From positions 496,001 through 560,000 of the forward strand of contig NZ_CP113945.1 of the NCBI RefSeq assembly GCF_029392855.1: DNA of 64,000 nucleotides, in the 5' to 3' direction. The notes under the pieces were generated by a model, which saw only the letters and a list, made by a program, of their open reading frames with translations, was not told the DNA's origin and ran no database searches. The stretch is from Lactobacillus sp. ESL0680. Lineage in GTDB: Bacteria; Bacillota; Bacilli; Lactobacillales; Lactobacillaceae. Shown here one piece after another: positions 28,784-38,128 of this stretch (positions are counted from its first letter, which is position 1; each line of letters starts with the position of its first letter). The position numbers and the translations under genes are program-made.

Positions 28784-30337
28784 ATGAAGAAGATCCAGAT
28801 TGGGAAACGTCTACTAGTTGGTGCAATCGCTGCAACTAGCTTATTTGTGTATGGTAATTATCGCGTGGTTAATGCCAAGAGTTACAGTAAGGCTGTGACA
28901 AAAGTGGCAGGAGACGGCAATTATACGATATATCATCATGCTTCAACTAAGGGACCAACTGGTGCATTTACGTCATCCAAGTATTTTAAGCATGCTAATC
29001 TGCAGTCGAAGCAGTCTGTGACAACTAAAAAGGGGAAGTTTTGGCAAATTATTGTTGATGGGCGAACTGTTGGTTGGGTCAACCAGAACTTTTTTGCTAA
29101 GAACAAAATTGTAGTGGCCAAAAAGGTTAGTCTAGTTGAAAATAGCAGTTATGATTTTCCAACGCGGGATGCCATTAGCGTTGCTGCAGATAGTCAAGGA
29201 ACGGCAATTAATCCGAGCGATATTAAGGCTTCGCCAGCTAAAATTAACACAAGTAAGCCGGGAACGACTACTGTTAATTTTCAATACGGCAGTGCCAAGG
29301 CAAGCGTTGAAGTGACTGTGCGTGACAATCAAAATGAAGGAATTGCCCGAGCTGACCAAATGCCAAAGAGTGGTCCGACGCCGGTTTCTACTTGGAAGGG
29401 TAGTTCCAAATCGTCGTCACGCAATTGGAATGCCAAACATCATTATGGTTTTGAAACTAAGTCTAATACATTTAAAGCTGGTGATTTAACACTGAAAACC
29501 AAGCTTTATCAACCGCGATTTGTTAGCTTGGACTACAATAAAGCCGCTGATAAGATGGGCCAAGTTGGTGTAATCCCAGAAGGAATTACGGTAAACGGCA
29601 ATAATTTTACAGTTGCGGTTTTCAATAATAGTAGTGATGACAAAGGGCACCTGGTATCTTATGACTTAGCCCATATTAATAAGTATCGCGCCCAAAATTT
29701 ACCGGGATTAAGTTGGTCAACATTTAAAAAATATGCTTCTCATATTAAGGTGAGTCCTTACATTAAATTAGGCCATGGCCAGTCGCTCGGTTCTTCCAGT
29801 AAATATCTTTATGTGATGGCTAATAACAATAAGCTTCATAATTCCAGTGCTTCTGAAGAAATCTTACAAATTCGCAAGTCTGACATGCAGATTAATCAGA
29901 TTTGGTCGTTTAGAATTGCAAACGGCAATTCAGCGCGCTACATCCATAATGCAACATTTAGTGGTGACAACACGATGTACTGCTTATTCCATAATGGCAG
30001 CAATGGTCGCTATGAATATTGGAAGGTGACTAGAGATGGTGATATGTGGACGCCAATTGAAGTTGGTGCTACGCAAAGCAACTTTATTGGCAATGGTTCG
30101 CCAGTCCAAGGTTTTACCTATGATGCAAGTCACAATCAATTTTATATTGGCTTTAACGATTATCTGTTCCGCGTTGGTCAAGACGGCACTTATAAAGGAA
30201 AAAATAAGTTGCACGTCAAAAGAGAAATTGAAGGTTTGGCAGTTTCTGGGAGTAAACTTTACGTTGAATTTGCCCAACGTGGTGAGTTAACGGCAGGAAA
30301 AACAAAAAAGCAGCTTCATAAGAAGCTGCTTTTTTAA
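28784..30337 (+). CDS. Secreted SH3-like / Ig-like surface protein (paralogue 2)
   Basis: This 517-residue predicted secreted protein is a paralogue of the one at 24186, with the same order of parts. A signal peptide covers about residues 1-31 and is followed directly by the SH3-like module, without the Thr/Asp linker. The Ig-like domain covers about 115-185 and the large C-terminal region about 210-500. Shared stretches include EILQIRKSDMQINQIW and GNGSPVQGFTYDA. Its last residues KTKKQLHKKLLF are encoded by the hairpin and T run of its own terminator, and the paralogue lacks them. The original stop was probably lost. Function is unknown; wall association is inferred. Confidence 0.75.
   Translation: MKKIQIGKRLLVGAIAATSLFVYGNYRVVNAKSYSKAVTKVAGDGNYTIYHHASTKGPTGAFTSSKYFKHANLQSKQSVTTKKGKFWQIIVDGRTVGWVNQNFFAKNKIVVAKKVSLVENSSYDFPTRDAISVAADSQGTAINPSDIKASPAKINTSKPGTTTVNFQYGSAKASVEVTVRDNQNEGIARADQMPKSGPTPVSTWKGSSKSSSRNWNAKHHYGFETKSNTFKAGDLTLKTKLYQPRFVSLDYNKAADKMGQVGVIPEGITVNGNNFTVAVFNNSSDDKGHLVSYDLAHINKYRAQNLPGLSWSTFKKYASHIKVSPYIKLGHGQSLGSSSKYLYVMANNNKLHNSSASEEILQIRKSDMQINQIWSFRIANGNSARYIHNATFSGDNTMYCLFHNGSNGRYEYWKVTRDGDMWTPIEVGATQSNFIGNGSPVQGFTYDASHNQFYIGFNDYLFRVGQDGTYKGKNKLHVKREIEGLAVSGSKLYVEFAQRGELTAGKTKKQLHKKLLF
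30304..30336. terminator. Bidirectional terminator inside the 3' end of the surface-protein gene
   Basis: A perfect stem AAAAAAGCAGCTTC / GAAGCTGCTTTTTT with loop ATAA. It serves the plus-strand gene, whose last codons lie within it, and on the minus strand the tRNA-Arg. Confidence 0.9.
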
Positions 30338-30339
30338 TA

Positions 30340-30411
30340 TGGGTCCCCTGAGAGTCGAACTCAGATTTTAAGAACCGGAATCTTACGTGCGATCCATTAC
30401 ACTAAGGACCC
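30340..30411 (-). tRNA. tRNA-Arg (anticodon CCG)
   Basis: The minus strand folds as a 72-nt cloverleaf: acceptor GGGTCCT / GGGACCC, D stem GTGT / GCAC, anticodon stem TAAGA / TCTTA with loop TTCCGGT (anticodon CCG), and T arm CTGAG-TTCGACT-CTCAG. Discriminator A is present; CCA is not encoded. It reads CGG arginine codons. Confidence 0.93.
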
Positions 30412-30700
30412 AATTAAGCACATCAACAAGTATACCAGAAAGGAGGCAAAAATAAAAACTTTTTTGCAAAAATTCGCTAAAAAGTTCTCTTGTCACTAAA
30501 AATGCTTATATTTTATGCCATTTTAATAATTAATATTTCACTTGAATTATTTGCAAAGCATTGTTATACTGTAAGTGTCGATGGAGGAATAGAAGATTTT
30601 AGTATAACAAGTCTATATTTCTCTTATATTTTTAGACAATCTGGGACATTAAGTGACACGCTGCGGGTCATAATTGTCCCAGCAGGGAGGAGAAAAGATT
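30412..30700 (+). promoter_or_regulatory. cggR promoter and operator region
   Basis: A promoter TTGAAT-N17-TATACT occupies 30542-30570. Downstream, TGGGACA (30642-30648) and TGTCCCA (30675-30681) form a perfect inverted repeat flanking CGGGTC. The arrangement resembles the CggR operator of Bacillus (CGGGAC-N6-TGTC repeats), which lies between promoter and gene and acts as a roadblock released by fructose-1,6-bisphosphate. The rest is AT-rich without a gene; an ORF overlapping this DNA is not convincing. Confidence 0.6.
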
Positions 30701-31732
30701 ATGTACTCGGAATTCCCCGTGCTAGAAGCTCTCGTTCCTGATATCTTAAAAGTGTTTCGACAGAGGTATCTTGTTCTTGAGCAGATTTCACTTAATGCGC
30801 CAATTGGTCGCAGAAGTGTAGCGCAGGCTTTGGGACTTTCTGAAAGAAATGTGCGAACGGAGACGGAATATCTTCGTGATCTCGGCTTGATTGAGATTAA
30901 GAGTTTTGGCATGTTTATGACAGAAAAGGGTAAGAAAACCTTGCAGGACGTGGCTCCTTTGATTGACCGGCACTACAATGCTCGGCAAACAGAGGTTGAA
31001 TTGGCTCAGAAGCTAGGGATTGACCGGACAATTATTGTTCCGGGTGATAGCGACTTGCAAGAACGAGTTTATGAGCGAATGGGTGAAGAACTAAGTTCGG
31101 CTTTGAATTTGTTTTTGCCGCTTGGTAAGTCAATTATTACCGTTTTAGGTGGTGTTGCCCTTGCTAAATCTGCAAAGTATTTGTCCAAGAACTTGAGTGA
31201 TAACCGGCAGTTAGAATTTGTACCGGGACGCGGTGCACTGGGCGAGAATGTTGCAATTCAAAGTAACACTATTGTTCAAGAAATGGCCGCAAAAACCGGC
31301 GGAAAATATAAGACTTTATATTTACCTGAACAAATTTCAACGCAAACGTATAAGTCTCTCATTAGAGAATCGACTTTTGCGGATGTTTTGGAAGATATCG
31401 CCAAAAGTGATGTTGTTATCCATGGCATTGGTTTAGCTCATGATATGGCTCGGCGCAGAGGGTATGATTCAATTCGCTTATCCGAATTGCGCGAAAAGAA
31501 AGTGGTCACCGAATGTTTCGGGTGTTTCTTCGATGACCGAGGAAAGATTGTCGACCGCGTGCAACAGGTTGGCTTGCAGTTCGAAAATCTAAACAAAATC
31601 CCGCACATATTTGCCTTTGCTTGCGGCAGCCGTAAGGCTCAAGCAATTAAAGCTTATATGCCTAATGCTCCTCATCAAACCTGGTTAATTACTGATGAAG
31701 GAGCCTCAAATAAGATTTTAAAGGGGATATAA
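30701..31732 (+). CDS. cggR: Central glycolytic genes regulator CggR
   Basis: CggR is a SorC/DeoR-type repressor of the gap operon, relieved by fructose-1,6-bisphosphate. It has 343 residues from ATG 30701 after GGGAGGAG. The N-terminal winged helix-turn-helix (RRSVAQALGLSERNVRTE) spans about residues 28-60. The sugar-phosphate-binding domain contains the VLGGVALAKSAK, PGRGALGENV and GIGLAHDMARRRG motifs. It heads cggR-gap-pgk-tpiA and is presumably autoregulated through the inverted repeat just upstream. Confidence 0.94.
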   Translation: MYSEFPVLEALVPDILKVFRQRYLVLEQISLNAPIGRRSVAQALGLSERNVRTETEYLRDLGLIEIKSFGMFMTEKGKKTLQDVAPLIDRHYNARQTEVELAQKLGIDRTIIVPGDSDLQERVYERMGEELSSALNLFLPLGKSIITVLGGVALAKSAKYLSKNLSDNRQLEFVPGRGALGENVAIQSNTIVQEMAAKTGGKYKTLYLPEQISTQTYKSLIRESTFADVLEDIAKSDVVIHGIGLAHDMARRRGYDSIRLSELREKKVVTECFGCFFDDRGKIVDRVQQVGLQFENLNKIPHIFAFACGSRKAQAIKAYMPNAPHQTWLITDEGASNKILKGI

Positions 31733-31795
31733 GTCTCATTTAAAATAAATTGGTGTTTACAATTCTTACATAGTTCTTAAGGAGGACTTTAGAAT

Positions 31796-32812
31796 ATGAC
31801 AGTTAAAATTGGTATTAACGGCTTTGGCCGTATTGGTCGTTTAGCATTCCGTCGGATCATGGATTTGGGCGAAAAGTCAAAGGATATTGAAGTTGTTGCT
31901 ATTAACGACTTGACCACCCCTGCACTTTTGGCACACTTATTGAAGTATGACTCAACTCATGGTACTTTCAACCATGAAGTTTCAGCAACTGAAGACTCAA
32001 TCGTTGTTGACGGTAAGAAATATCGCGTATACGCTGAACCACAAGCACAAAACATTCCTTGGGTTAAGAACGACGGTGTTGACTTCGTTCTTGAATGTAC
32101 TGGTTTCTACACTAGCAAGGCTAAGTCACAAGCTCACCTTGACGCTGGTGCTAAGAGAGTCTTGATTTCAGCTCCTGCTGGCAACGACTTGAAGACTATT
32201 GTTTACTCAGTAAACGATGACACTTTAGATGCAAACGACAAGATCGTTTCAGCTGGTTCATGTACTACTAACTCATTGGCTCCAATGGTTGATGCTTTGC
32301 AAAAAGAATTTGGCATCAAGGTAGCTACTATGACTACTATCCACGCTTACACTTCAACCCAAATGATTTTGGATGGACCTGTTCGTGGTGGTAACATGCG
32401 TGCTGCTCGTGCTGCCGCAGCTAACATTATTCCTCACTCAACTGGTGCTGCTAAGGCTATTGGTCTTGTTGTTCCAGAATTGAACGGTAAAGTTAACGGT
32501 CACGCACAACGTGTTCCAGTTGTTGATGGTTCATTGACTGAATTAGTTTCAATCCTTGACAAGAAAGTTACTGCTGACGAAGTTAACGCTGCAGTTAAGA
32601 AGTACGAAAGTCCTTCATTTGCTTACAACGATGACGAAATCGTTTCAAGCGACGTTATCGGTATGACTGCTGGTGCCATTTATGACCCAACTCAAACTAT
32701 GGTAACTACTGCTGGTGACAACCAATTAGTTAAGACTGTTTCATGGTATGACAATGAATACTCATTCACTTGCCAAATGATTCGTACTTTGTTGAAATTT
32801 GCTACTCTTTAA
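31796..32812 (+). CDS. gap: Glyceraldehyde-3-phosphate dehydrogenase
   Basis: This is the glycolytic NAD-dependent GAPDH, 338 residues. NAD-binding [14 protein letters not shown] is at the N-terminus, the catalytic cysteine is in [12 protein letters not shown], and the C-terminal [13 protein letters not shown] is typical. AAGGAGG precedes the ATG, and codon choice is strongly biased as in highly expressed genes. A terminator after it separates part of its mRNA from pgk, allowing unequal expression. Confidence 0.98.
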   Translation: MTVKIGINGFGRIGRLAFRRIMDLGEKSKDIEVVAINDLTTPALLAHLLKYDSTHGTFNHEVSATEDSIVVDGKKYRVYAEPQAQNIPWVKNDGVDFVLECTGFYTSKAKSQAHLDAGAKRVLISAPAGNDLKTIVYSVNDDTLDANDKIVSAGSCTTNSLAPMVDALQKEFGIKVATMTTIHAYTSTQMILDGPVRGGNMRAARAAAANIIPHSTGAAKAIGLVVPELNGKVNGHAQRVPVVDGSLTELVSILDKKVTADEVNAAVKKYESPSFAYNDDEIVSSDVIGMTAGAIYDPTQTMVTTAGDNQLVKTVSWYDNEYSFTCQMIRTLLKFATL

Positions 32813-32847
32813 TCATTAATTTTTGATTACTGCTGATAGTAAAAGAG

Positions 32848-32882
32848 AAGGCGGAGGGAAATTCTTCCTTCCGCCTTTTTTT
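32848..32882 (+). terminator. Terminator between gap and pgk
   Basis: AAGGCGGA and GGAA pair with TTCC and TTCCGCC around a small loop, followed by seven T. Some read-through into pgk-tpiA is likely unless pgk has its own promoter. Confidence 0.85.
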
Positions 32883-32916
32883 GAAAGAAAAATAATTGAG
32901 TTATCGGAGGATATAG

Positions 32917-34128
32917 ATGGCTAAATTAATTGTTTCAGATTTAGATGTCAAAGATAAGAAAGTTTTAGTTCGGGTTGACTTTAATGTCCCGATTAAAGAT
33001 GGCGTAATTGGCGATGATAATAGAATTGTTGCCGCATTGCCAACAATTAAATACATTATTGAAAACGGCGGCAAGGCAATTTTGCTTAGTCACTTGGGTC
33101 GGGTTAAGTCAGACGACGATAAAAAAGAATTGTCACTTAAGCCAGTTGCTGAACGTTTAAGTGAACTCTTGAAGAAGCCTGTAACTTTTGTACCTGCAAA
33201 CGAAGGTCAAGAAGTTGAAGATGCTATCAACAAGATGCAAGATGGCGATGTTATTGTTCTTGAAAATACTCGTTTCCAAGATATCGACAACAACTTTGGT
33301 AAGCGTGAATCTAAGAACGATCCTAAGCTTGGTGAATACTGGGCAAGTCTAGGCGACATGTACGTTAATGATGCCTTTGGTACCGCGCACAGAAGCCATG
33401 CTTCTAATGTGGGAATTGCTGAAGCAATGAAGAAGGCTGATAAGCCTGCAGCAGCTGGCTACTTGATGGAAAAGGAAATCAAGTTCTTGGGTGACGCTGT
33501 TGCTAACCCAGTTCACCCATTTGTTACCATTTTGGGTGGTGCTAAAGTTTCTGACAAGATTGATGTTATTACCAACTTGATTCCTAAGTCAGACCACATT
33601 TTAATTGGTGGTGGAATGGCTTATACATTCTTAGCTGCTCAAGGACACAACATTGGTAAGTCATTGTTTGAACCTGACAAGGTTGACCTTGCTAAGCAAT
33701 TGCTCAAAGAAGCTGATGGTAAGATTGTTTTGCCAGTAGATAACTTAGCAGCAACTGAATTTTCAAATGATGCTTCTCGTGAAGTTGTTGGTGACGATAT
33801 TCCTGACAACATGATGGGCTTAGATATTGGTCCTAAGACTGTTGAGAAGTTTAAGAAAATCTTGAAAGATGCTAAGACAGTTGTTTGGAATGGCCCAATG
33901 GGTGCCTTTGAAATGTCCAACTTTGCTAACGGTACTTTAGAAGTTGGTAAAGCTTTGGCAGAACTTAAAGATGCCACAACTATTATTGGTGGTGGTGACT
34001 CAACTGCCGCTGCTAAGCAATTAGGAATTGCACCTAAGATTACTCACATCTCAACTGGTGGTGGTGCTAGTTTGCAATACCTTGAAGGTAAGGAATTACC
34101 AGGAATTGCCTGCATTTCAGACAAGTAA
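32917..34128 (+). CDS. pgk: Phosphoglycerate kinase
   Basis: This enzyme makes ATP and 3-phosphoglycerate from 1,3-bisphosphoglycerate. It has 403 residues. The N-terminal signature [13 protein letters not shown], the DAFGTAHR motif and the C-terminal nucleotide-binding [13 protein letters not shown] are all present. ATCGGAGGATAT precedes the ATG. tpiA follows at 20 bp. Confidence 0.98.
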   Translation: MAKLIVSDLDVKDKKVLVRVDFNVPIKDGVIGDDNRIVAALPTIKYIIENGGKAILLSHLGRVKSDDDKKELSLKPVAERLSELLKKPVTFVPANEGQEVEDAINKMQDGDVIVLENTRFQDIDNNFGKRESKNDPKLGEYWASLGDMYVNDAFGTAHRSHASNVGIAEAMKKADKPAAAGYLMEKEIKFLGDAVANPVHPFVTILGGAKVSDKIDVITNLIPKSDHILIGGGMAYTFLAAQGHNIGKSLFEPDKVDLAKQLLKEADGKIVLPVDNLAATEFSNDASREVVGDDIPDNMMGLDIGPKTVEKFKKILKDAKTVVWNGPMGAFEMSNFANGTLEVGKALAELKDATTIIGGGDSTAAAKQLGIAPKITHISTGGGASLQYLEGKELPGIACISDK

Positions 34129-34148
34129 ATTAAGGAGGGAACGTTATT

Positions 34149-34904
34149 ATGCGTACACCAATTATTGCTGGTAACTGGAAATTGCACATGAATCCAGAAC
34201 AAACAACTGAATTTGTTGATGCAGTTAAGGGTAAGTTGCCAGAATCTACTAAAGTTGAAGCCTTAATCTGTGCTCCAGCTGTTGACCTTGATGCTTTAAG
34301 AAAAGCTGCTAAGGGTTCAGAATTAAAAGTCGGTGCAGAAAATGCCTACTTTGAAGATGAAGGTGCCTTTACTGGTGAAACTTCACCTAAAGTTTTAAAA
34401 GAAATGGGTATGGATTACTGCATTATCGGTCACTCAGAACGGCGTGGTTACTTCCACGAAACTGACGAAGACATTAACAAGAAGGCTAAGGCTTTGCTGG
34501 CTAATGGTATTACACCAATCATCTGCTGTGGTGAATCACTACAAAGACGTGAAGCTAACCAGCAAGAAGAATGGGTAGTTGGTCAAATTGAGGAAGCTTT
34601 AAAAGGCTTATCAGCTGAACAAGTTGCTAGTTTAGTAATTGCTTATGAACCAATCTGGGCAATTGGTACTGGTAAGACTGCTAGTTCAGACCAAGCCGAA
34701 GAAATGTGTAAGACAATTCGCGACACAGTTAAGAACCTTTATAATGAAGAAACTGCCGCAAATGTTCGCATTCAATATGGTGGTTCCGTTAACCCTGACA
34801 ATGTTAAGGAATTAATGGCTAAACCTGATATTGATGGTGGTTTAGTCGGTGGTGCTAGCCTCAAGCCAGATTCATTCTTGGCTTTGGTTAATTACCAAGA
34901 CTAA
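34149..34904 (+). CDS. tpiA: Triosephosphate isomerase
   Basis: This 251-residue TIM barrel interconverts dihydroxyacetone phosphate and glyceraldehyde-3-phosphate. The N-terminal GNWKLHMN carries the catalytic lysine and GHSERR the catalytic histidine. The signature [15 protein letters not shown] contains the catalytic glutamate and the flexible loop. AAGGAGG precedes the ATG. It is last in the operon; eno is not adjacent. Confidence 0.98.
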   Translation: MRTPIIAGNWKLHMNPEQTTEFVDAVKGKLPESTKVEALICAPAVDLDALRKAAKGSELKVGAENAYFEDEGAFTGETSPKVLKEMGMDYCIIGHSERRGYFHETDEDINKKAKALLANGITPIICCGESLQRREANQQEEWVVGQIEEALKGLSAEQVASLVIAYEPIWAIGTGKTASSDQAEEMCKTIRDTVKNLYNEETAANVRIQYGGSVNPDNVKELMAKPDIDGGLVGGASLKPDSFLALVNYQD

Positions 34905-34912
34905 TAATATTT

Positions 34913-34949
34913 AAAAACCAGCTACTGCAATAAGCAGTGGCTGGTTTTT
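34913..34949. terminator. Bidirectional terminator after tpiA
   Basis: A 16-bp stem (AAAAACCAGCTACTGC with one mismatch to its partner) and a 5-nt loop lie between convergent genes. Confidence 0.9.
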
Positions 34950-34961
34950 AGTTTGGAATAT

Positions 34962-35795
34962 TTAATTGTGTAATTTTTGTTTATTGTTAATCTCGTCTTT
35001 AAGTGGCTGAGCAACAGTGGTGGCACCAATTTTATCAAGTAAGTCGGCATAATATAAAGCTTGTTCATAGTCTTGACCGCAGAGAGCAATTTCAGAATGA
35101 CAAAGAAGTGACTTATCATATTGACCAACTTCTTGTGCTAATTTATCAGCCTGAGTTAAAGTATCTTTTGCTTTTTGATAATTTTCTTTATCAATGTGTA
35201 AATTACTTAGATTAATTAAAACATTTAGTTTGAGTATTTTAAGAAAAGGATAATAGTTATCGATTGTGTATAAAATCTTACTAATGATTTGCTTGTTAGT
35301 TTCATAGTCAAAAGCATAGGCAATCATGTTTAACAAGCAAATATCAGTAATTGTTAGAATTTTAATCTTGCTTAAATAGTCGTTCCAGATAGGTTGAACT
35401 AATTTTTTAGCTGGTTCCAAACCATCTTTTTCATTTAGTAATAGAAATGCTTTTAATACTAAAGAGATTCGCTTGAGATCGCTATCATTAGAAGCAGAAC
35501 AATCTGCAATGATTTTTTTAATTTTGTCAATTTCAGTACTAAATTCTAAATTAAGTAGTTTGTACAGAATTTTATTCTTTTTTGTAGGTAAATAATCTCG
35601 TTGAACATATTCAAATTCGTTTAGGCCTAAGCTAAGTCGAGAAATCATTTCGTTAGCATTCTCCCGTGAAGGGTATACTTTGTCTGATTCAATCTTAGAT
35701 AAGGTACTGCGATCAAATAATCCTTCAGCTAACTCCTCCTGACTGATTGAGCGTGATAAACGTAATTGTCGGATAGTTTCACCAAATGTATTCAT
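34962..35795 (-). CDS. Rgg/MutR-type transcriptional regulator
   Basis: This 277-residue protein has an N-terminal Xre-type helix-turn-helix (residues 1-65, RSISQEELAEGLFDRSTLSKIE). It is followed by an all-helical C-terminal part with TPR-like repeats, the layout of Rgg/MutR/PlcR peptide-sensing regulators. It is divergent from an ABC-2 exporter operon and separated from it by a region with a perfect 27-bp palindrome and a leader terminator. By analogy with MutR-type systems it may control that operon. No obvious signal-peptide gene was found next to it. Confidence 0.8.
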   Translation of the reverse strand: MNTFGETIRQLRLSRSISQEELAEGLFDRSTLSKIESDKVYPSRENANEMISRLSLGLNEFEYVQRDYLPTKKNKILYKLLNLEFSTEIDKIKKIIADCSASNDSDLKRISLVLKAFLLLNEKDGLEPAKKLVQPIWNDYLSKIKILTITDICLLNMIAYAFDYETNKQIISKILYTIDNYYPFLKILKLNVLINLSNLHIDKENYQKAKDTLTQADKLAQEVGQYDKSLLCHSEIALCGQDYEQALYYADLLDKIGATTVAQPLKDEINNKQKLHN

Positions 35796-35858
35796 AAATA
35801 TATATCATCCTTTTTGTTATTAATATATAATAATTATACTAAACTGTTTTATGATTTT

Positions 35859-35885
35859 AAATGTGTGCAAATTTTGCACACATTT
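35859..35885. promoter_or_regulatory. Perfect 27-bp palindrome, candidate operator
   Basis: The arms AAATGTGTGCAAA and TTTGCACACATTT flank a single central T. It lies between the divergent regulator gene and the exporter promoter, where an Rgg-type dimer could bind. Confidence 0.6.
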
Positions 35886-35895
35886 TTAAAAAAGG

Positions 35896-36012
35896 TTGGG
35901 ATATGATGAATAAGTGATATAGAAAAACGTTTTAGAAATTACTACAGGTCATTTAGAATGGCGTCCTTGATGCAGGTTTAACGGTTCTCATCAGAGAATC
36001 GTTGTTTTTTTA
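35896..36012 (+). promoter_or_regulatory. Exporter promoter with terminated leader (attenuator-like)
   Basis: TTGGGA-N16-TATAGA (35896-35923) is followed about 60 nt later by a strong terminator: stem AACGGTTCTC / GAGAATCGTT at 35980-36003, loop ATCA, then a T run. The terminator lies before the first exporter gene. A tiny ORF, MASLMQV, starts at ATG 35958 with AGG upstream and ends exactly where the stem begins. The unit could be an attenuator with a leader peptide or a free small RNA. Confidence 0.5.
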
Positions 36013-36031
36013 AGAATGAAGGAGCTCAGTT

Positions 36032-36784
36032 ATGAGCAAAATTAATCAATATCGTGGTGTAAATAAGATTAGTTGGCTGATTTTTACAACTGCCATCATT
36101 ATTTATGCCGCACTTGTTTTGATTGTGAATAATAAGATTGCGGTTGGTTATCCATTATATTATCGGGCAATAGAAGGGAATTTTTCTCCAATCTACTTTG
36201 AATATAACTTTATTCCCGTGATAATTATCTTTCTTGGTTATCAAATAGCAACGCCATATTGGTTTACTAGTTTTAGAGAATGGTCATTGTTGCGCAGCAA
36301 ACATAATATTATTTTTGAGCAAATAAAAAATAGCTTTGTAATTACTGTTAGCTTTGTATTTGTGAGTTGGTTAGTATCATATATTTTGCTTCTAATTTTC
36401 AATGGCAGTAATCCAATTCTACCTATTAAAACCGGATTAATTGGTTTCAGCGGAAGTTTTTTGGGGACCGTTGGTCTGCTACTGGTAACAGTGGTAGTAG
36501 ATTTTGGCATAATTCTTTTACCACTAATTTGCAATTTGTTTTTGAAGAAAAAGTGGCAGGTATTTGCGTTAGCAATATTACTTAATTTCTTTTTGCCGAT
36601 TTTTTTATTTATGCTAAAAATTCTGCCTGAAGCTGATATGCCAATTAATCTGTTAAATATATTTACTACTGCTACAAAGCCAAATCAATTGTTACAACCG
36701 ATTATTTTAATAATTGTGACGGTTATTTGTGAAATTGTAATTATTTATGGATTGAATAAATTTCATGAAAGGACAGAGTATTAA
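36032..36784 (+). CDS. ABC-2-type exporter membrane subunit 1
   Basis: This 250-residue integral membrane protein has about six hydrophobic segments and resembles ABC-2-type permeases of peptide or bacteriocin exporters and immunity transporters. There is no recognisable catalytic motif. GAAGGAG precedes the ATG. It is followed after 2 bp by the ATPase, so the two are co-translated. The substrate is unknown. Confidence 0.7.
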   Translation: MSKINQYRGVNKISWLIFTTAIIIYAALVLIVNNKIAVGYPLYYRAIEGNFSPIYFEYNFIPVIIIFLGYQIATPYWFTSFREWSLLRSKHNIIFEQIKNSFVITVSFVFVSWLVSYILLLIFNGSNPILPIKTGLIGFSGSFLGTVGLLLVTVVVDFGIILLPLICNLFLKKKWQVFALAILLNFFLPIFLFMLKILPEADMPINLLNIFTTATKPNQLLQPIILIIVTVICEIVIIYGLNKFHERTEY

Positions 36785-36786
36785 TA

Positions 36787-37425
36787 ATGAATGTAGTTAC
36801 TCTTGAAAATGTTGAAGTACAATTTCGCAAAAATGTTCTTTTAACTAATGTCAATTTGACCGTTAATGCTGGTGATTTGATTTTATTAAACGGTGATAAT
36901 GGTACAGGTAAGTCTACTTTGTTAAAAGTGATTTGTGGGTTACTGCGACCTAATAATGGGAAAGTAAGTGTTTTTAATCAGGAACTATCAAAGGGCAAGT
37001 TTGCTTCTGATACTGCAGTAATGATTAATGCACCACAATTCATCGGAAATTATAGTGGCTTAGAGAATTTGTGTGCATTAGCTAGAATAAAGCATAAGAT
37101 TGACGCGTCGACTGTTAAACAATATATGAAGTTAGTCGGCTTAGACCCAGAAAATAAAACAAAAGTTAAAAAATATTCTTTAGGAATGAATCAAAAATTA
37201 GGTCTTGCTCAAGCATTGATGGAAGATGAAAAGCTTATTTTGCTTGATGAACCACTTAACGGTCTTGATAAGACTTCGAAAATAAAACTTATTAACTTAA
37301 TAACTAAAATTCATCATGAAAAGCCTGATAAAACATGGATTATTGTTTCTCATGATGATAGTTTTAATGAAATTTGTAATCGAAAATGGCAAATCAAAGA
37401 TAAAGAGTTGAGTGTGAGTGAATAA
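36787..37425 (+). CDS. ABC transporter ATP-binding protein
   Basis: This 212-residue ATPase has the full set of motifs: Walker A GDNGTGKST near residue 37, signature YSLGMNQKLGLAQ near 129, Walker B LILLDEP near 150 and switch histidine VSHDD near 194. It powers the adjacent ABC-2 membrane proteins. Its 3' end overlaps the next gene, which starts at GTG 37418, by 8 bp. Confidence 0.92.
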   Translation: MNVVTLENVEVQFRKNVLLTNVNLTVNAGDLILLNGDNGTGKSTLLKVICGLLRPNNGKVSVFNQELSKGKFASDTAVMINAPQFIGNYSGLENLCALARIKHKIDASTVKQYMKLVGLDPENKTKVKKYSLGMNQKLGLAQALMEDEKLILLDEPLNGLDKTSKIKLINLITKIHHEKPDKTWIIVSHDDSFNEICNRKWQIKDKELSVSE

Positions 37426-38128
37426 ATTTATTATTCAAACAAGTTACAGAAATTTGTTAAAGCTGGCATTAGCAACGATTTTGCTGGCAGCGTTTGTTTA
37501 CTCGTTTTTAAATAATTGTAGCCTCCATGCAAAAATGAACATGATAATGATTTTTTGTAATACAGCGGTTAGTCCTGAGTTATCTTTATTTGTCCTTCCA
37601 GTGACGACATTATTTGTTGGCTTTGATATTACTAGAGTTATTGGTACGGGATTTGGTGATGTATTACAAATAAGACTAGGCAACAAAAAATCTTTGCTTG
37701 TTGGTTATCTTTTTGGTGAATTTATTTTTGCTTTAATTTTGGAGTTGGATTTTTTCTTAGCATCGGTTTTTGCAGCAATTTTTTTAGGAATCAAGCTAAC
37801 TTTTGTAATTACAATCAAGGATTTAATGCTTATATGGCTGCAAGTCTTAGATATTTATTCTTGGCTAGTACTATTCACATTACTTCAATTATATTTCAAG
37901 AAATTGATGATTACATTTATAGGTGGATTGATTTTTTGTTGTTGCCTATTTGCAATTCTGAAGGTAAACTTACCATTTCTTCAGCATTTTGCTTTTTTAC
38001 CAGGAACAGAATTATTCTTAAATTCTAATTCTTTAATTTCATTACTTAATAACTATATTAGTGTGATATGGCTTCTTGTTGAATTTTTAATTGTCCATGT
38101 ACTACTGTTGCGAGGGGATTATGATTAA
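37418..38128 (+). CDS. ABC-2-type exporter membrane subunit 2
   Basis: This 236-residue membrane protein has about six hydrophobic segments and no soluble domain. The start is GTG inside the ATPase gene. Its size and position suggest the second half of a heteromeric ABC-2 permease. It overlaps the next gene by 8 bp. No family-specific motif is visible. Confidence 0.65.
   Translation: MNKFIIQTSYRNLLKLALATILLAAFVYSFLNNCSLHAKMNMIMIFCNTAVSPELSLFVLPVTTLFVGFDITRVIGTGFGDVLQIRLGNKKSLLVGYLFGEFIFALILELDFFLASVFAAIFLGIKLTFVITIKDLMLIWLQVLDIYSWLVLFTLLQLYFKKLMITFIGGLIFCCCLFAILKVNLPFLQHFAFLPGTELFLNSNSLISLLNNYISVIWLLVEFLIVHVLLLRGDYD

Noticed and set aside
30490..30741. ORF of 83 residues upstream of cggR
   Set aside because: It spans the cggR promoter, operator and ribosome site and has no protein-like second half. 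The regulatory reading explains the DNA better.
35859..35885. Palindrome as a terminator of the Rgg-type gene
   Set aside because: It lies upstream of that gene, not downstream, and the single-base loop is unsuitable for a transcription terminator. An operator is more likely.
35900..36031. SHP-type signal peptide gene paired with the Rgg-type regulator
   Set aside because: Only MMNK and MASLMQV mini-ORFs exist. Neither has the hydrophobic 20-30-residue form of SHP precursors.
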